Shown in pieces: positions 31,915 to 42,400 of a stretch of DNA of 64,000 nt. The notes beneath the pieces were generated by a model. The model did no database searches. It was not told the origin of the DNA and saw nothing but the letters and a program-made list of their open reading frames with translations. The DNA is from Serratia rubidaea (GTDB lineage: Bacteria > Pseudomonadota > Gammaproteobacteria > Enterobacterales > Enterobacteriaceae). The DNA lies in the NCBI GenBank assembly GCA_901472405.1, contig LR590463.1:930001-994000 (forward strand), given 5' to 3'. A program made the translations under genes and the position numbers. Numbering within the stretch: the first letter of the stretch is position 1; every line of letters begins with the position of its first letter.

Positions 31915-34112
31915 TCAGAACAGTACCGAGTAGTTCAGACCAAAGGTGCGGCGCGGCCTTTATAGCTATACAGCTCAGGCGCGCGTAGGTCGGGCTGTAC
32001 AGATACGGCGCCCGCTGGCCCCAGGTGGTGGTGTAGTCTTTGTCCAGCAGGTTCTCGACGCTGAAGCTGACTTTCCCCACCGGCAGCTGGTAGCTGCCCA
32101 GGAAATCGACGGTGTTATAGCCGTCGATTTTTTTACCGTCGGCGTCGGAAACGTCAAAGGTCTGCTGCGACTGCACGCGCAGGTTCCAGTCGCCCGGCGC
32201 CCAGGCGACGTAAGCGGTGGCTTTCGACGGGCTGGCGCTGTCGACGGTCAGTTTTTCCCACTTGCCGTCAACCTTGGTTTGCGACTTGATCAGGTTGAAG
32301 GTTGCGCCGGTGCTCCATTCGCTGTCGTCGAAGAAGTAGTCCACCGCCCCTTCCACGCCGTAAATCCGGCGCTTGTCGTCGTCGAGGTTGATGGTCATAT
32401 CGGTCTTATTGATCGAAATGGTCTTGTCAGACAGCGAGTAATAAGCCGCTACCTGGGTGCGCAGATTGTCGCCGGTGTAGCGCCAGCCCAGTTCGTAAGC
32501 GTTGACCTTGATGCCGTCGAGCTTGGAGTCATTGACGTTGACGCTGTTCTTCAGCTGATAGTGGCCGTTGACCAGATCATAGTTGCCGGAGCCGTAGTAT
32601 TTGGCGATATCCGGGATCTCAAAGCCCTGCGAGAAGTTGAACCACACCTGCTGACGCTCGGTCAGGTGCGCCAACAGACCGGCGTTGAACAGCGCATTGT
32701 TGTAGCTGGTTTTACCGCCCGGCACGGCGTCGGCGGAGTTGGCCAGGCCGTTGGCGATGCCCTGCTGCTGCGCGTAGCCGATAAAGTCATCCACCTTGTT
32801 TTCAGTGTACTGATAGCGTACGCCGCCGCTCAGGGTGAAGATCGGGTTAATGTCATAGCTGGCCTGCAGGAACGGCGCCAGGTTGGTGGTGGTGTAGCCG
32901 GGGTAGCGGCCGACGTTGTAGCTGTTTTGCAGATCCATACCGCCGGACTGCTTCGCCTTGTCCAGATCGAAGAACTGCTGGTTGGCGTTGAAGCTTTCAT
33001 GCTCGGCGTCGACGCCGTAGGTCAGCGTCAGACCGTCGACCGGCTTGCTGTTCAGCGTCAGCTTGCCGCCGTAGAAATCGGTTTTCTGCTGCGATGCGCC
33101 GATGCTGGTGACGTCGCCCTGTTTGCTCAGGGTCGGGAACGGGTAGAAGGTCAGTGACTCATCGCGATAATAGACCTGCGCCACCAGATCCTGGCCCCAG
33201 AAGTCGGTGTTGGAGTACTGCAGGTTAATCAGATGACGTTCGGTGCCGGGGATACGGTCGGAATTCAGGTTGCCGCTGTTGGAGGCCTGGCCGTTGCCGG
33301 TGACCGCCGAGAAATTTTCGCCCAGATACAGGCCGTGGTCGCCGTCGGACTGGCTTTTGTAATATTGGGTGGTCAGCTGCAGCTGCTGGTGGTCATCAAT
33401 ATTCAGGGTGCCGGTGCCCATCACGTCGATGCGGTCGGAATATTGCAGGCCGGTCTGGGTATTGTCGATCAATACCTCTTTGCCTTTGCCGTCGTACCAG
33501 CCGCCGTAGCGCTGGTAGGAGACCGACAGGCGCCCGGAGGCGTGCTCGTTGCCGCCGCTGACCGCCGCCGCCACGTTCTCATCATGGTCGTTATGGCCGC
33601 CGAAGCCGGTTTTTGCCGCCGATTTGCAGCTCCACCTGTTTTTCCTGCTGGCCTTTTTTGGTGACGATATTCACCAGGCCGCCGGTGCTGCCGCCGCCGA
33701 ACAGCGAGGTGGCGCCGGAAATAACTTCAATATGGTCAATGTTGAACGGGTCGATCGAGTCGAGCTGGCGGCTGTCGGTGCGCGAGGAGTTCTGGCGCAC
33801 GCCGTCGATCATCACCAGCATCGAACGGCCGCGCATGTTCATGCCGTAGTTGGTGCGCCCCTGGCTGCTGACGTCCATCCCCGGAATCAGCTGGGCGAGG
33901 ATCTCTTTAATCTCTTTACCGCCCTGCACCTGCTGTTCAATTTCCTGGCTTTCAATCACCCAGGTCGTCTGCGCCATTTCCGCCGCGCTGCGGTGCATAC
34001 GGTTGGCGGAAACCACCAACTGGTCTTCATTTTTTTGATCGTCTGCCCAGGCGGCCGGCGCCAGCATGGCCAGCAGGCAGGGATTCAGTATCCAGAGGTG
34101 CTTGCGTTTCAT
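31915..34112 (-). CDS. iutA: Ferric aerobactin TonB-dependent receptor (frameshifted)
   Basis: 732 residues when repaired, equal to E. coli IutA. It starts MKRKHLWILNPCLLAMLAPAAWA (signal peptide); the TTG at 34124 is less likely. A TonB box-like region (EDQLVVSANR) is followed by the plug domain (MAQTTWVIESQEIEQQVQGGKEIKEILAQLIPGMDVSSQGRTNYGMNMRGR) and 22-strand barrel, ending in a terminal Phe (LNYSVLF). Similarity to IutA continues throughout. Breaks: one extra A near 33613, and two missing G near 31972 and 31953. It is the last gene of the aerobactin operon. Confidence 0.95.
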
Positions 34113-34209
34113 CGTTATTCCCAATCTTTCCCATGGTTGTGATTATTGCGCATCCCTGCGGCGACGCGGCTTCGCGCGTCTTGTCCGCCGCAGGGATGGA
34201 TATTAAAAA

Positions 34210-35538
34210 CTAAAATTCGGAATAATTCAGCATAGATTGACTATTTCGTGAGGTTTCTCCGACTTGCTGGCTGCGCCACTGGATCAGCGACGGGGTTGCC
34301 GTTAAATCAAACGCTTCCCGGCCCAGCGCCCGGTTGAGGATGCGCGCCGCGCGCCAGGCCATCAGGCTCAGCTGCGGTTCGGCGATGCCGTGGCTATGCA
34401 TGCCGGCATTGACGGCAAACAGACAGTTTTCCGCCGGGCCGTCCCACGCCAGGGTAAAGTCCGGCGCTACGCGATAGTTGTCATCCTCGGTTAGCTGCAG
34501 CCGCCCAGCCAGCGGCGCCAGAAACGCCGGGCGCTCCGGCTGATAGCCGGTGGCGAAAATCACCACGTCGCTGTCAAAGGTCTCTTTGCCCTGATCGAGA
34601 TGGTGGTGGGTCACCAGCTGGTAGCCGTTGCCCTGCGGCTGCATCGCCGCCAGCGAACGGCTCGGCAGCAGGCGCGCCCAAGGCGTTTCGCGCAGCACTT
34701 CAAAGCGGTGATACATGGCGCGGTAAATCGCCAGCAGAGATTCCGTGGTAATGCCGTCCGAGGTCATCTTCTGCTCCGTCAGCATGCGCTGTTTGGCGCT
34801 GTCGTTCAGGGTGTAGAAGCTTTCCACATACTCCGGCGTAAAATACTCGTTGGCGAACGCCGCTTCGTCCAGCGCGTTGTAGTTATTGCGGCGCGACACC
34901 CAGTTGAGCTGCACCGGCTGCCCCCATTCACCGCGGAAAATATTCAGGAACAGATCGGCGCCGCTCTGGCCGCCGCCGACCACGGTGACGCGTTTGCCGG
35001 CCAGATCCGGGTTGCGCAGCGCCATTTCGCTGGCGTGGAAGCAGCGATCGTTCTGCTCGCTGACGCAGGCCGGCAGCAGCGGTTTTTTACCGATGCCGAG
35101 GCACACGTGGCGCGCCTGGAACATGCCGCGCTGGGTGGTGACCTCAAACAGCCGCTGTTTATCGTTGAAGGCCACCTGTTCAATCTCCTGGCTGAACGCC
35201 AGCGACTCGAGGCCGTTGGCCGCCCAGTCGAGGTAGTCGGCAAACTCTTCGCGCGATACGGTGCGCTGCTCGGTGGTCAGGAAGCGGTAAAACTTTTTGC
35301 GCTTCACCAGGTAGTTGAGAAAACTGTACGGATTGGTCGGCGACACCGCGCTGACCAGATCCTTGAGAAAGCTGGTTTGCATATGGCAGTCCGGCACCAT
35401 CATGCCCGGATGCCAGGAAAAATGCGGCTTGCGCTCAAGAAACAGGCTGTTGAAACCGGCGACTTCGCTACCCAGCGCGGCAATGCTGAGGTTGAACGGA
35501 CCGATACCGATGCCGATGAAATCGAGGGGCTGATTCAT
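34210..35538 (-). CDS. iucD: L-lysine N6-monooxygenase
   Basis: 442 residues, intact. FAD-binding GIGIGPFNLSIAAL at the N-terminus, NADPH-binding VVGGGQSGADLF near residue 190, and the VVIFATGYQPE motif late. It hydroxylates the lysine side chain, the first step of aerobactin synthesis. It is highly similar to E. coli IucD (FSWHPGMMVPDCHMQTSFLKDLVSAVSPTNPYSFLNYLVK). It overlaps iucC as ATGA. The 97-base gap to iutA shows no terminator. Confidence 0.97.
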   Translation of the reverse strand: MNQPLDFIGIGIGPFNLSIAALGSEVAGFNSLFLERKPHFSWHPGMMVPDCHMQTSFLKDLVSAVSPTNPYSFLNYLVKRKKFYRFLTTEQRTVSREEFADYLDWAANGLESLAFSQEIEQVAFNDKQRLFEVTTQRGMFQARHVCLGIGKKPLLPACVSEQNDRCFHASEMALRNPDLAGKRVTVVGGGQSGADLFLNIFRGEWGQPVQLNWVSRRNNYNALDEAAFANEYFTPEYVESFYTLNDSAKQRMLTEQKMTSDGITTESLLAIYRAMYHRFEVLRETPWARLLPSRSLAAMQPQGNGYQLVTHHHLDQGKETFDSDVVIFATGYQPERPAFLAPLAGRLQLTEDDNYRVAPDFTLAWDGPAENCLFAVNAGMHSHGIAEPQLSLMAWRAARILNRALGREAFDLTATPSLIQWRSQQVGETSRNSQSMLNYSEF

Positions 35539-37283
35539 TGGGCAGACTCCTTGGTGACCAAATAAAGCGGGTTATCCAGATCCTGCAGATAGTTCGGCAA
35601 CATACGGCTGCCGCCATCGTGTTCTGAATAGGTAAGTTTCACCGGGTTGAGCACCACGCGAATAATTTGTGGTTTAAACAGACTGAAAAGTGCAAAGCGT
35701 TCCGCCATGTCCGGGTGCTGCGCCATATAGTCTTGCAGCACCGTCGCCAGCAGTTGATAGAAACGTTCCTCGCTGAGCTGACAAGCGGCCATCAGCGGCG
35801 AGATAAAGCGCAGCACGGTGACAAAGTGGCCGGTCTGCAGGTCGTGAATCAGGTAGTCGGCCGGCAGGCGTACGGTGACGTCCTTCACCGACTGCGGCAG
35901 CGACGCCGCTTCGGCGAACTCCTGATCCACCAGGCGCATATCGCCCTGAAAATCCTTCAGCAGCACGCGCTGCGGCACGTGATCCTTCATCACCAGCGTG
36001 ATGTTCTGGCCGTGGGCGATCAGCGCCACGCCGTAGCGGCACATCAGGTGGTACATCGGGATCACCACCGCCCGGAACATCTGGCTCAGCCAGGCTTCGG
36101 CGCTGAGGCCGGAGCGTTCGATATAGGCGGCGATTAGCGGCTGGCCGTGGTTGTCGGTTTCCATCAGCGTCGCCATCAGTATCGCCTGCTCGTCTTCCTG
36201 CAGATAGCCGGACGGGTTCTCGCGCCAGATCACGCCGAGCATCTCCTGATAGCGGTAAGGCGCCTGCGGCAGGCTGGCGTAGGTCGGGTGCGCCATGTAG
36301 CCGGCCGCCGGTTCGCCCAGGATCTGGGCGCCGCTGGCGCGCAGCGTGCCGTCTGCGGCGAAGATCTGCTGCAGCCAGCGGGAGGCCGCCGGGCCGGCGC
36401 CGATATATTTGCCGGGAATGCCGCGGTAGCAGGAGGTGTTGTAAATGGTCAGCGGCAGCTTGATATCAAAGGCCGAGCGGCGGCTGACGTTGGTCAGCGT
36501 GCGCAGCGATTGCTGGGCCAGATAGTCGTCGCCGAATTCGCCCAGTTCCACCAGTTCGCCGCTTGCCAGCTGCGGCAGGAAGTGCAGGGCGACCTTCTGC
36601 TGCCACTGCCACGGGTGCAGCGGCAGCGGGATCCAATCCTGCGTCAGCTGCAGTTCACGCCAGCGGCGGTCGAAACGCTGACGCTCACTGACGTCCATGG
36701 CGCTGTCCAGCAGATTATCCAGCGGATAGTCGTCGTCGGCGCACCAGACAAAGCTGTCGCGCCGCGCCGCCACCCAGTGCAGGCGAAACTGCCCCTGATA
36801 CTCCGGCGCATAGCGCTGCAGCGCCTCCAGACCCCAGCCGCGGCGGCCCTTATTGAAGATAAACTTCGGGTGGCCGGCCAGCAGGCACTGCAGCTCGTCG
36901 GGATCGAGCGCAATCAGATCCTGGGCGCTCATGCCGTGGCGCGCCGCCCGCAGCTGCAGATCGCCGCGCAGGGTGGCGTACAGATCTTCCAGATGCTCGG
37001 CGATCTGCGCGTCGTTCATGCTCAGCACCTGCGCCAGCTGACGCAGCGTCTGGTCCGCCGCCAGCGGCTGGTCGCCGCAGGAGAGCGAGTCGGCGTCGAT
37101 ATGCAGCCAGCCCCAGATGCCGCGCCGGGCGCGGAAGCGGTAAACCGCATCCCCCAGCGTGATGCGCCAGCCGTCTTGCTCGGCTTCGGCGCGCAGCGTG
37201 CGCTCATACTCAAGCTCCGCAAGGATCTTGGCGATCATCTGGCGGTTAACGTGCTGCCAGTCCGCGTATTCCGTGAGATTCAT
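35535..37283 (-). CDS. iucC: Aerobactin synthase IucC
   Basis: 582 residues, intact, NIS (IucA/IucC) synthetase family. Conserved blocks: LLAGHPKFIFNKGRRGWG, PLPLHPWQWQQK, LPLTIYNTSCYRGIPGKYI, VALIAHGQNITLVMKD and the C-terminal FhuF-like iron transporter region. It joins the second N6-acetyl-N6-hydroxylysine to citrate to complete aerobactin. Its ATG overlaps the repaired iucB stop. Confidence 0.97.
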   Translation of the reverse strand: MNLTEYADWQHVNRQMIAKILAELEYERTLRAEAEQDGWRITLGDAVYRFRARRGIWGWLHIDADSLSCGDQPLAADQTLRQLAQVLSMNDAQIAEHLEDLYATLRGDLQLRAARHGMSAQDLIALDPDELQCLLAGHPKFIFNKGRRGWGLEALQRYAPEYQGQFRLHWVAARRDSFVWCADDDYPLDNLLDSAMDVSERQRFDRRWRELQLTQDWIPLPLHPWQWQQKVALHFLPQLASGELVELGEFGDDYLAQQSLRTLTNVSRRSAFDIKLPLTIYNTSCYRGIPGKYIGAGPAASRWLQQIFAADGTLRASGAQILGEPAAGYMAHPTYASLPQAPYRYQEMLGVIWRENPSGYLQEDEQAILMATLMETDNHGQPLIAAYIERSGLSAEAWLSQMFRAVVIPMYHLMCRYGVALIAHGQNITLVMKDHVPQRVLLKDFQGDMRLVDQEFAEAASLPQSVKDVTVRLPADYLIHDLQTGHFVTVLRFISPLMAACQLSEERFYQLLATVLQDYMAQHPDMAERFALFSLFKPQIIRVVLNPVKLTYSEHDGGSRMLPNYLQDLDNPLYLVTKESAQ

Positions 37284-38228
37284 ACCGCTTGCCCTGAAAG
37301 AAGTCGTGACGCTGGTTGACGATCAGACGCGAACGCTTATGCGGGAAATCAAACTCCTTCACCGTCTGATAGCCGGCCGCCGGCAGATGGCGGAACAGGC
37401 GCTGGTTATCGGCGCGCGGCTCGGCCACCACGCGGGTGGTGCGCGGTTCGTCCAGATAGAGATAGTGAGTCAGCCCGCGCAGCCAGCTGCGGATAAACTG
37501 CGCGCCGCGCCATGCCTCTTCGCCCACCAACATATGCAGGCCGCGATCGAACGGCTGCCAGCGGTAGTGGCGGCCGATGCGATCTTCCGCCGCCCAGTAA
37601 ACTTCGAAATAGCCGAACGGCTGATCGTCGAAGCAGCCCAGCAGCGGATAACAGTAGCTGGAATCCAGCTGACGCTGCAGGTAGGCGGCCTGCTGCTCCA
37701 GCGGGCCGGCCATCTCCCAGAAGGCGGCGACGCGCGGGGCGTTCATCCAACGGGTGAAGCGTTCGGCGTCCTGCGCCACGTCCGGCAGGCGGAAGCTCAG
37801 CGTGTGCTTAATCTGCGGATCGAAACGGCGGTAGACCTCGCCCTGCGGACGCGCCGGGCGCTGCGGGAACCACAGTTCGCGCTCGGCGTCGTACTGCATC
37901 TGCCCGTCAGCCGGCGCGCGTGGCGCCGTCAGCCACAGCGGCAGCTGATAAAAGGTTTCGCGCGCCAGATAGTCGCCGTGCGCCAGGGCGAACAGCGCCT
38001 GCGCCTGCGGCTCTTCGCGCCATGCGGCATACGGCAGGGCGATGCCGGTCAGCTGCGGCGCGGCGACCAGCAGCTGGTCCAGCGCCTGTACCAGCCAGCC
38101 GGCGGGCAGGGCGACGCCGGCGGGTGCAGCACTGCGCTGCCGTCCAGCCCGAGGCTCAGCGGCAGATTCTGCCCCAGCATTTCGCAGCGGAAGCCGCCGG
38201 CGGCATGCATCAGTTTGGCGATCGACAT
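37280..38228 (-). CDS. iucB: N6-hydroxylysine O-acetyltransferase (frameshifted)
   Basis: About 316 residues when repaired (E. coli IucB has 315). The C-terminal GNAT acetyltransferase domain is clear (AERFTRWMNAPRVAAFWE, YWAAEDRIGRHYRWQPFDRGLHMLVGEEAWRG, EPRADNQRLFRHLPAAGY). It acetylates N6-hydroxylysine. One base is missing near 38118. A second missing G near 37293 would change the tail to FFQGQAV and end at a TGA overlapping the iucC ATG as ATGA; as written the frame runs to 37246. Confidence 0.93.
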
Positions 38229-39973
38229 TATTTATCCTCCTGCGCGCGCAGCGGGTTGGTGAAGTCGAAATAGATCACCGCGGGATCGACGATGGTGTTT
38301 TCGTTGTGATCGTGCAGATAGCAGAAGAAGTTGCCTTTGCAGTTCCAGTGGCTGCTGTCCAGCACGTAGTCCAGGCAACGGGTGTTGCGCGCGGTGGCGC
38401 GCAGGCCGGCCAGCGCGTCGCGCACCTGCGTCATCAGCTGCTGTTCGTCGTCAAAACCGGCCGCGGCCATCGCGGCGGTGACCGCCAGCGTAGAGTTCAC
38501 CAGCAGGTAATAAGGGAAGTAACGCAGCAGTTGCTGTTCGCTGAAGCGGTTTTCCGCCTCGGCTTCGCCGATCTGATCGAGCCACGGCGTGGCGTCGGAG
38601 GTAAAGCCGCTGCCCTGGCAGTCGCGGTACAGCATGCCGACCGGCAGATCCTGCTGCATCTCCACCAGAATATTTTGCTGGTGCGCCAGCAGCACCAGGC
38701 CGTAATCCGCCTCGGCGCTGAACAGCGGCAGCAGTACGTGTCGGCAATAGGCATCCAGCCAGCAGCGGGCGGCCTGCGCCAGCGGCAGATCAAGACGGGC
38801 GGCCAGGCGGCGCACCGCCGCCGCCAGCAGGCTATCGCCGCCGTCCGGCGCGGCCTGGGTCAGCGTCACCAGCACGTTGGTTTGCGTATCCGGGCGATCG
38901 AACAGCAGGTTGACCCGCAGCGCCATCAGGCTCTCTTCCTGAATCTGGCCGTCTGCGGCGCGCAGGCCGGCCCAGCCGTCCTCCTGCATCACGCGCATGG
39001 TGGGGTAACGCGCCTGCAGCGTTTGCCAGCGATCGGTTTGCGCCAGCCGCGCCAGCCGCATGCCGCGTTTGACTTCTTTGACCGACAGCGTGCGCACCGA
39101 GTTGGTCAGGCGTACGCTGAGGGAGAATTTGATCATGTCGCGGTTGGTTTCGCAGTACAGCGAGCGGGACGAACTGGTCGGCAGCCAGCGCGCGCCGGCC
39201 TCGCCCAGATCGCGCAGCAGTCCTTGCTCAACCAGCTCACGGCACCACGACTGGGCCAGCAGATGGTCGGCCTGCCACGGGTGCATCGGCAGCAGCCAGA
39301 CGTCGTCGGTAAAGTGCGCCAGCAGCTGCGGCGCGCTTTCGGCGGCAAAGCGCTGCAGGCGCTGCTGCAGCGTCAGCGTCAGGCTGTCGCCGCACACCAC
39401 GCGTTTATCGGCGGCAAAACCAGCGCAGCGGGAAGCGCGCGCCGAAGTCCGGCAGATAGCGCCGCGCCTGCTGCGGGTTAAACGGTTCGTGGGATTTCGG
39501 CGCCGGGTGAAACGCATGGCCGACCAGCAGCCCCTGTTCCGCCTCGGCGAAGTTCAGCGGCCGGTCGCGCAGCGTCGGCCAGTCGAGGCGCACGGCGATC
39601 GCCTGCTGCGTATTGTCGTGGCTCTCCAGCACGCGCTGGCGGAACAGCGCCACGGTCTGGTCGTTCAGTTCGCCTTTTACCGCCGGCTTGGCCAGCAGCA
39701 GATCCACCAGTTGCTCAACGCTGAGCGTCGTGGCCTGGCCGTCATCTGACTGATGCAGTGTGGCCGGGAACAGGTAGTGGTGGTGCTGCGTCGGTGAGGT
39801 GTAGCGCAGATTAATGCGGATCGCCTGATGCTGATTAAGAGGAATATGTAACTGAGGATGTTGCTGGTGGTCGGTAGCCGGAATAACTTGCCAATCCCGG
39901 TTTCGCGCATTAATGCGTTGAGAAAACACTGCGCAGCCACATCGGTCTTTGCGGTTGCAAACTGAATAGTCAT
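38228..39973 (-). CDS. iucA: Aerobactin synthetase IucA (two frameshifts)
   Basis: About 581 residues when repaired, NIS synthetase family. It starts MTIQFATAKTDVAAQCFLNALMRET at 39973. Conserved blocks: LLVGHAFHPAPKSHEPFN, MHPWQADHLLAQ, WLPTSSSRSLYCETNRDMIKFSLSVRLTNSVRTLS and LLAHQQNILVEM. It condenses citrate with the first N6-acetyl-N6-hydroxylysine. One base is missing near 39901; one extra T sits near 39418. It is the first gene of the operon, directly behind the Fur box, and its stop overlaps the iucB start. Confidence 0.95.
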
Positions 39974-39998
39974 GATCCCAGATTCACTATGAAACAAT

Positions 39999-40013
39999 TG
40001 AGAATGATTCTTA
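39999..40013. promoter_or_regulatory. Fur box in the iucA-shiF divergent spacer
   Basis: TGAGAATGATTCTTA matches the 7-1-7 Fur consensus TGATAATNATTATCA at 12 of 14 fixed positions. It lies 26 bases before iucA and about 100 before shiF, so Fe2+-Fur should repress the aerobactin operon and possibly shiF. The rest of the spacer is AT-rich. Confidence 0.85.
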
Positions 40014-40111
40014 TATCAAGAATGGTTAACATTCACAATAATCCCATGGTACAATTTTTATCATAAACCAAACATATAACTCTTACTTTCTTAACGGTTA
40101 CTTTACTTTTC

Positions 40112-41314
40112 ATGAGCCTATCCCCACAACCCGATCTCCTTGCCGGCGCCAAAAGCGCACCAGCCAACTGGCCCCTGGCGTTTTGCGCCGGTTTATTGGG
40201 CATCGGGCAAAATGGTTTATTGGTCGCGCTGCCGGTGCTGGTCAGCATGACCCATCTGTCACTGTCGGTCTGGGCGGGGTTACTGACGCTCGGTTCGATG
40301 CTGTTTTTAGTCGGCTCTCCCTACTGGGGACGGCAGTGCGAAGTGCGCGGCTGCAAGTATGTGGTGCTGATGGCGCTGGGCGGCTATCTGCTCAGCTTTG
40401 CACTGCTGGCGCTGGCGGTATGGGGGCTGGCGGCAGGCTGGCTGCCCTCGCTGGCGGGGCTGGGCGCGCTGGTCGCGGCGCGCGTCATTTACGGCCTGAC
40501 GGTATCCGGCATGGTGCCGCCAGCCAGACCTGGGCGCTGCAGCGCGCCGGTCACGAGCGACGCATGGCGGCGCTGGCCACCATCAGCTCGGGGCTGAGCT
40601 GCGGCCGCCTATTGGGGCCGCTGTGCGCGGCGCTGGCGCTCTCGCTGCATCCGATGGCGCCGCTGTGGCTGATGGCGTTGGCGCCGTTGCTGGCCCTGCT
40701 GGTGGTGTGCCGGCAGCAGAACGATCCGCCGCTGCCGCCGGTGGCGCAGCAGCAAAACCGTTTACAGTGGCATATGCTGCCGTATCTGCTGTGCGCTCTG
40801 CTGCTGGCGGCGGCGGTCAGCCTGATGCAGCTTGGGATTGGCGCCGCATCTGACCCGGCTGTTCCAGCACTCTGCAACGGTGGTCAGCCACCACGTCGCG
40901 ATCCTGCTGAGCGTGGCGGCGGGCTGTACGCTGCTGGCGCAGTTTTCTGGTTGTGCGGCCGCAGCGTTTTCCGCCGGCGCAGCTGCTGCTAATGCCGCGT
41001 CGCTGATGGTGGTAGGGTTGGCGCTGATGTGCGTGCAGCCGCTGGCGCTGTTTTACCTGGGCTGTGCGCTGACGTCATTCGGCGCGGCGATGGCCACGCC
41101 GGGCTACCAGCTGCTGCTGAATGACAAACTCTCTACCGGCAAAGGTTCCGGCGTGATTGCCACCAGCCACACGCTGGGCTACGGGCTGAGCGCACTGATG
41201 GTGCCGGCGGTGGCGAAATTTTACGGCGAGTCGCAGCTGATTGCGGCGGCGCTGGCGATGGCCGTCCTGCTGGGCGGCGTAAGCGGCTGGCTATGGCGCC
41301 GGCGAGAAAAATAA
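40112..41314 (+). CDS. shiF: MFS exporter ShiF, aerobactin-associated (several frameshifts)
   Basis: About 400 residues with around twelve membrane segments, MFS drug/siderophore exporter type. shiF is divergent from iucA in known aerobactin loci, and is implicated in siderophore export. The N-terminal third is intact (WPLAFCAGLLGIGQNGLLVALPVLV, LVGSPYWGRQ); breaks occur near 40522, 40833, 40948 and 40997. The C-terminus (SGVIATSHTLGYGLSALMVPAVAKFYG) is in frame again to 41314. There are at least four single-base differences, so the exact sequence of the middle is uncertain. Confidence 0.86.
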
Positions 41315-41335
41315 ACGAGCGGGAGAGGCAGTCAG

Positions 41336-42214
41336 ATGTCCGCGAGCTATCGCATTTTTGATGTGCAGTTAATTGAAAAACGCCAGATTTCCCCGTCGCT
41401 GGTGCGTTGTGTTTTCAGCGGGCCGCAGGTGAGCCGCATGAAGCTGGAAGCGCCGGACCAGCGTATCAAGCTGCTGTTTCCGAGCGCGGAAGGGCAGGCT
41501 TCGCCGTTGGTGAACGGCGATGATTGGTATCGCGACTATATGGCGATACCGAAGGCGCAGCGGCCGGTGATGCGCACCTATACCCTGCGCGCGCTGCGCC
41601 GCGAACGTCAGGAGATGGACGTTGAGTTTGTGCTGCACGGCGACGGCGGCCCGGCCTCGGCCTGGGCGACGCACGCGCAGCCGGGGGACGCCATTCAGAT
41701 CGTGGCGCCCAACGCCGATTTTGCCGGCGACAGCGGCGGCTATGAATGGGCGCCGCCGGCGCAGATGCGCCAGGCGCTGCTGATTGCCGATGAAACCGCG
41801 CTGCCGGCGGCGATGGGGATCCTCGAACAGCTGGCGCAGCAGGACAATCCGCCGCGGGTGCAGGCCTTTTTTGAAGTGCCAGTGGCCGGCGACTGCGTCA
41901 GCGTGGCGCAGTTTCCGTTTGCCGAGGTGTTCTGGCTGCCGCGCGACGTCGGGCCGCAGCAGCTGCACGGCACATTGTTGCTGGAGTCGGTGCGCCGTCG
42001 GGTGACCATTCCCGATTCGGCGCGCGCCGAGGCGCAGTCGCTGGCGGAAAACAGCCTGGGCGGCGACGTGCTGTGGGAAAGGGCGGAGGGCGCCTGCAGC
42101 TTTTATGCCTGGGTCGCCGCTGAATCCTCGACGGTGAAATCGCTGCGCCGCTATCTGATCGGCGAGTGCGATCTGGATCGCTCCACGGTCAACTTTATGG
42201 CTTACTGGTGCTAA
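41336..42214 (+). CDS. Siderophore-interacting FAD reductase (ViuB/YqjH family)
   Basis: 292 residues, intact. The flavin-binding motif RTYTLRALRRERQEMDVEFVLHG and DETALPAAMGILEQL mark the siderophore-interacting protein family; DRSTVNFMAYW is the typical C-terminus. It should reduce ferric iron in the cytoplasm to free it from the imported siderophore. It follows shiF by 21 bases and probably shares its transcript. Such a gene is not part of the E. coli plasmid aerobactin operon, so here the locus also carries an iron-release step. Confidence 0.9.
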   Translation: MSASYRIFDVQLIEKRQISPSLVRCVFSGPQVSRMKLEAPDQRIKLLFPSAEGQASPLVNGDDWYRDYMAIPKAQRPVMRTYTLRALRRERQEMDVEFVLHGDGGPASAWATHAQPGDAIQIVAPNADFAGDSGGYEWAPPAQMRQALLIADETALPAAMGILEQLAQQDNPPRVQAFFEVPVAGDCVSVAQFPFAEVFWLPRDVGPQQLHGTLLLESVRRRVTIPDSARAEAQSLAENSLGGDVLWERAEGACSFYAWVAAESSTVKSLRRYLIGECDLDRSTVNFMAYWC

Positions 42215-42275
42215 CGTCGTAAACAAGCGCGATATTAACTTAACAAGTAATTATTTTAATAATGCTATAAAAGCG

Positions 42276-42313
42276 AATAAGGCTGATAACACATAGGGTT
42301 ATCGGCCTTATTT
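42276..42313 (+). terminator. Terminator after the siderophore reductase gene
   Basis: AATAAGGCTGATAAC pairs with GTTATCGGCCTTATT across a 7-base loop, followed by T-rich sequence. The stem has one G-U position. It ends the shiF-reductase unit. Confidence 0.8.
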
Positions 42314-42400
42314 ATATCTGGTGCCATTAACTTAATAAACTATTAACTTATTTGTATCTGAGCTTAAGCTTATGTTGCCATTGACTTATTAAGCTAATAA
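42314..42400. other. AT-rich spacer with TTAATAA-type repeats
   Basis: The sequence repeats short degenerate words such as ACTTAATAA, ATTAACTTATT and ACTTATTAAG between the terminator and the GGCTTGTT array. No gene is seen. The words may be decayed relatives of the array or a separate low-complexity stretch. Confidence 0.5.

Noticed and set aside
26445..42214. Prophage or integrative element after the second tRNA-Asp
   Set aside because: No integrase, phage or conjugation gene and no repeated tRNA 3' end were seen in the window.
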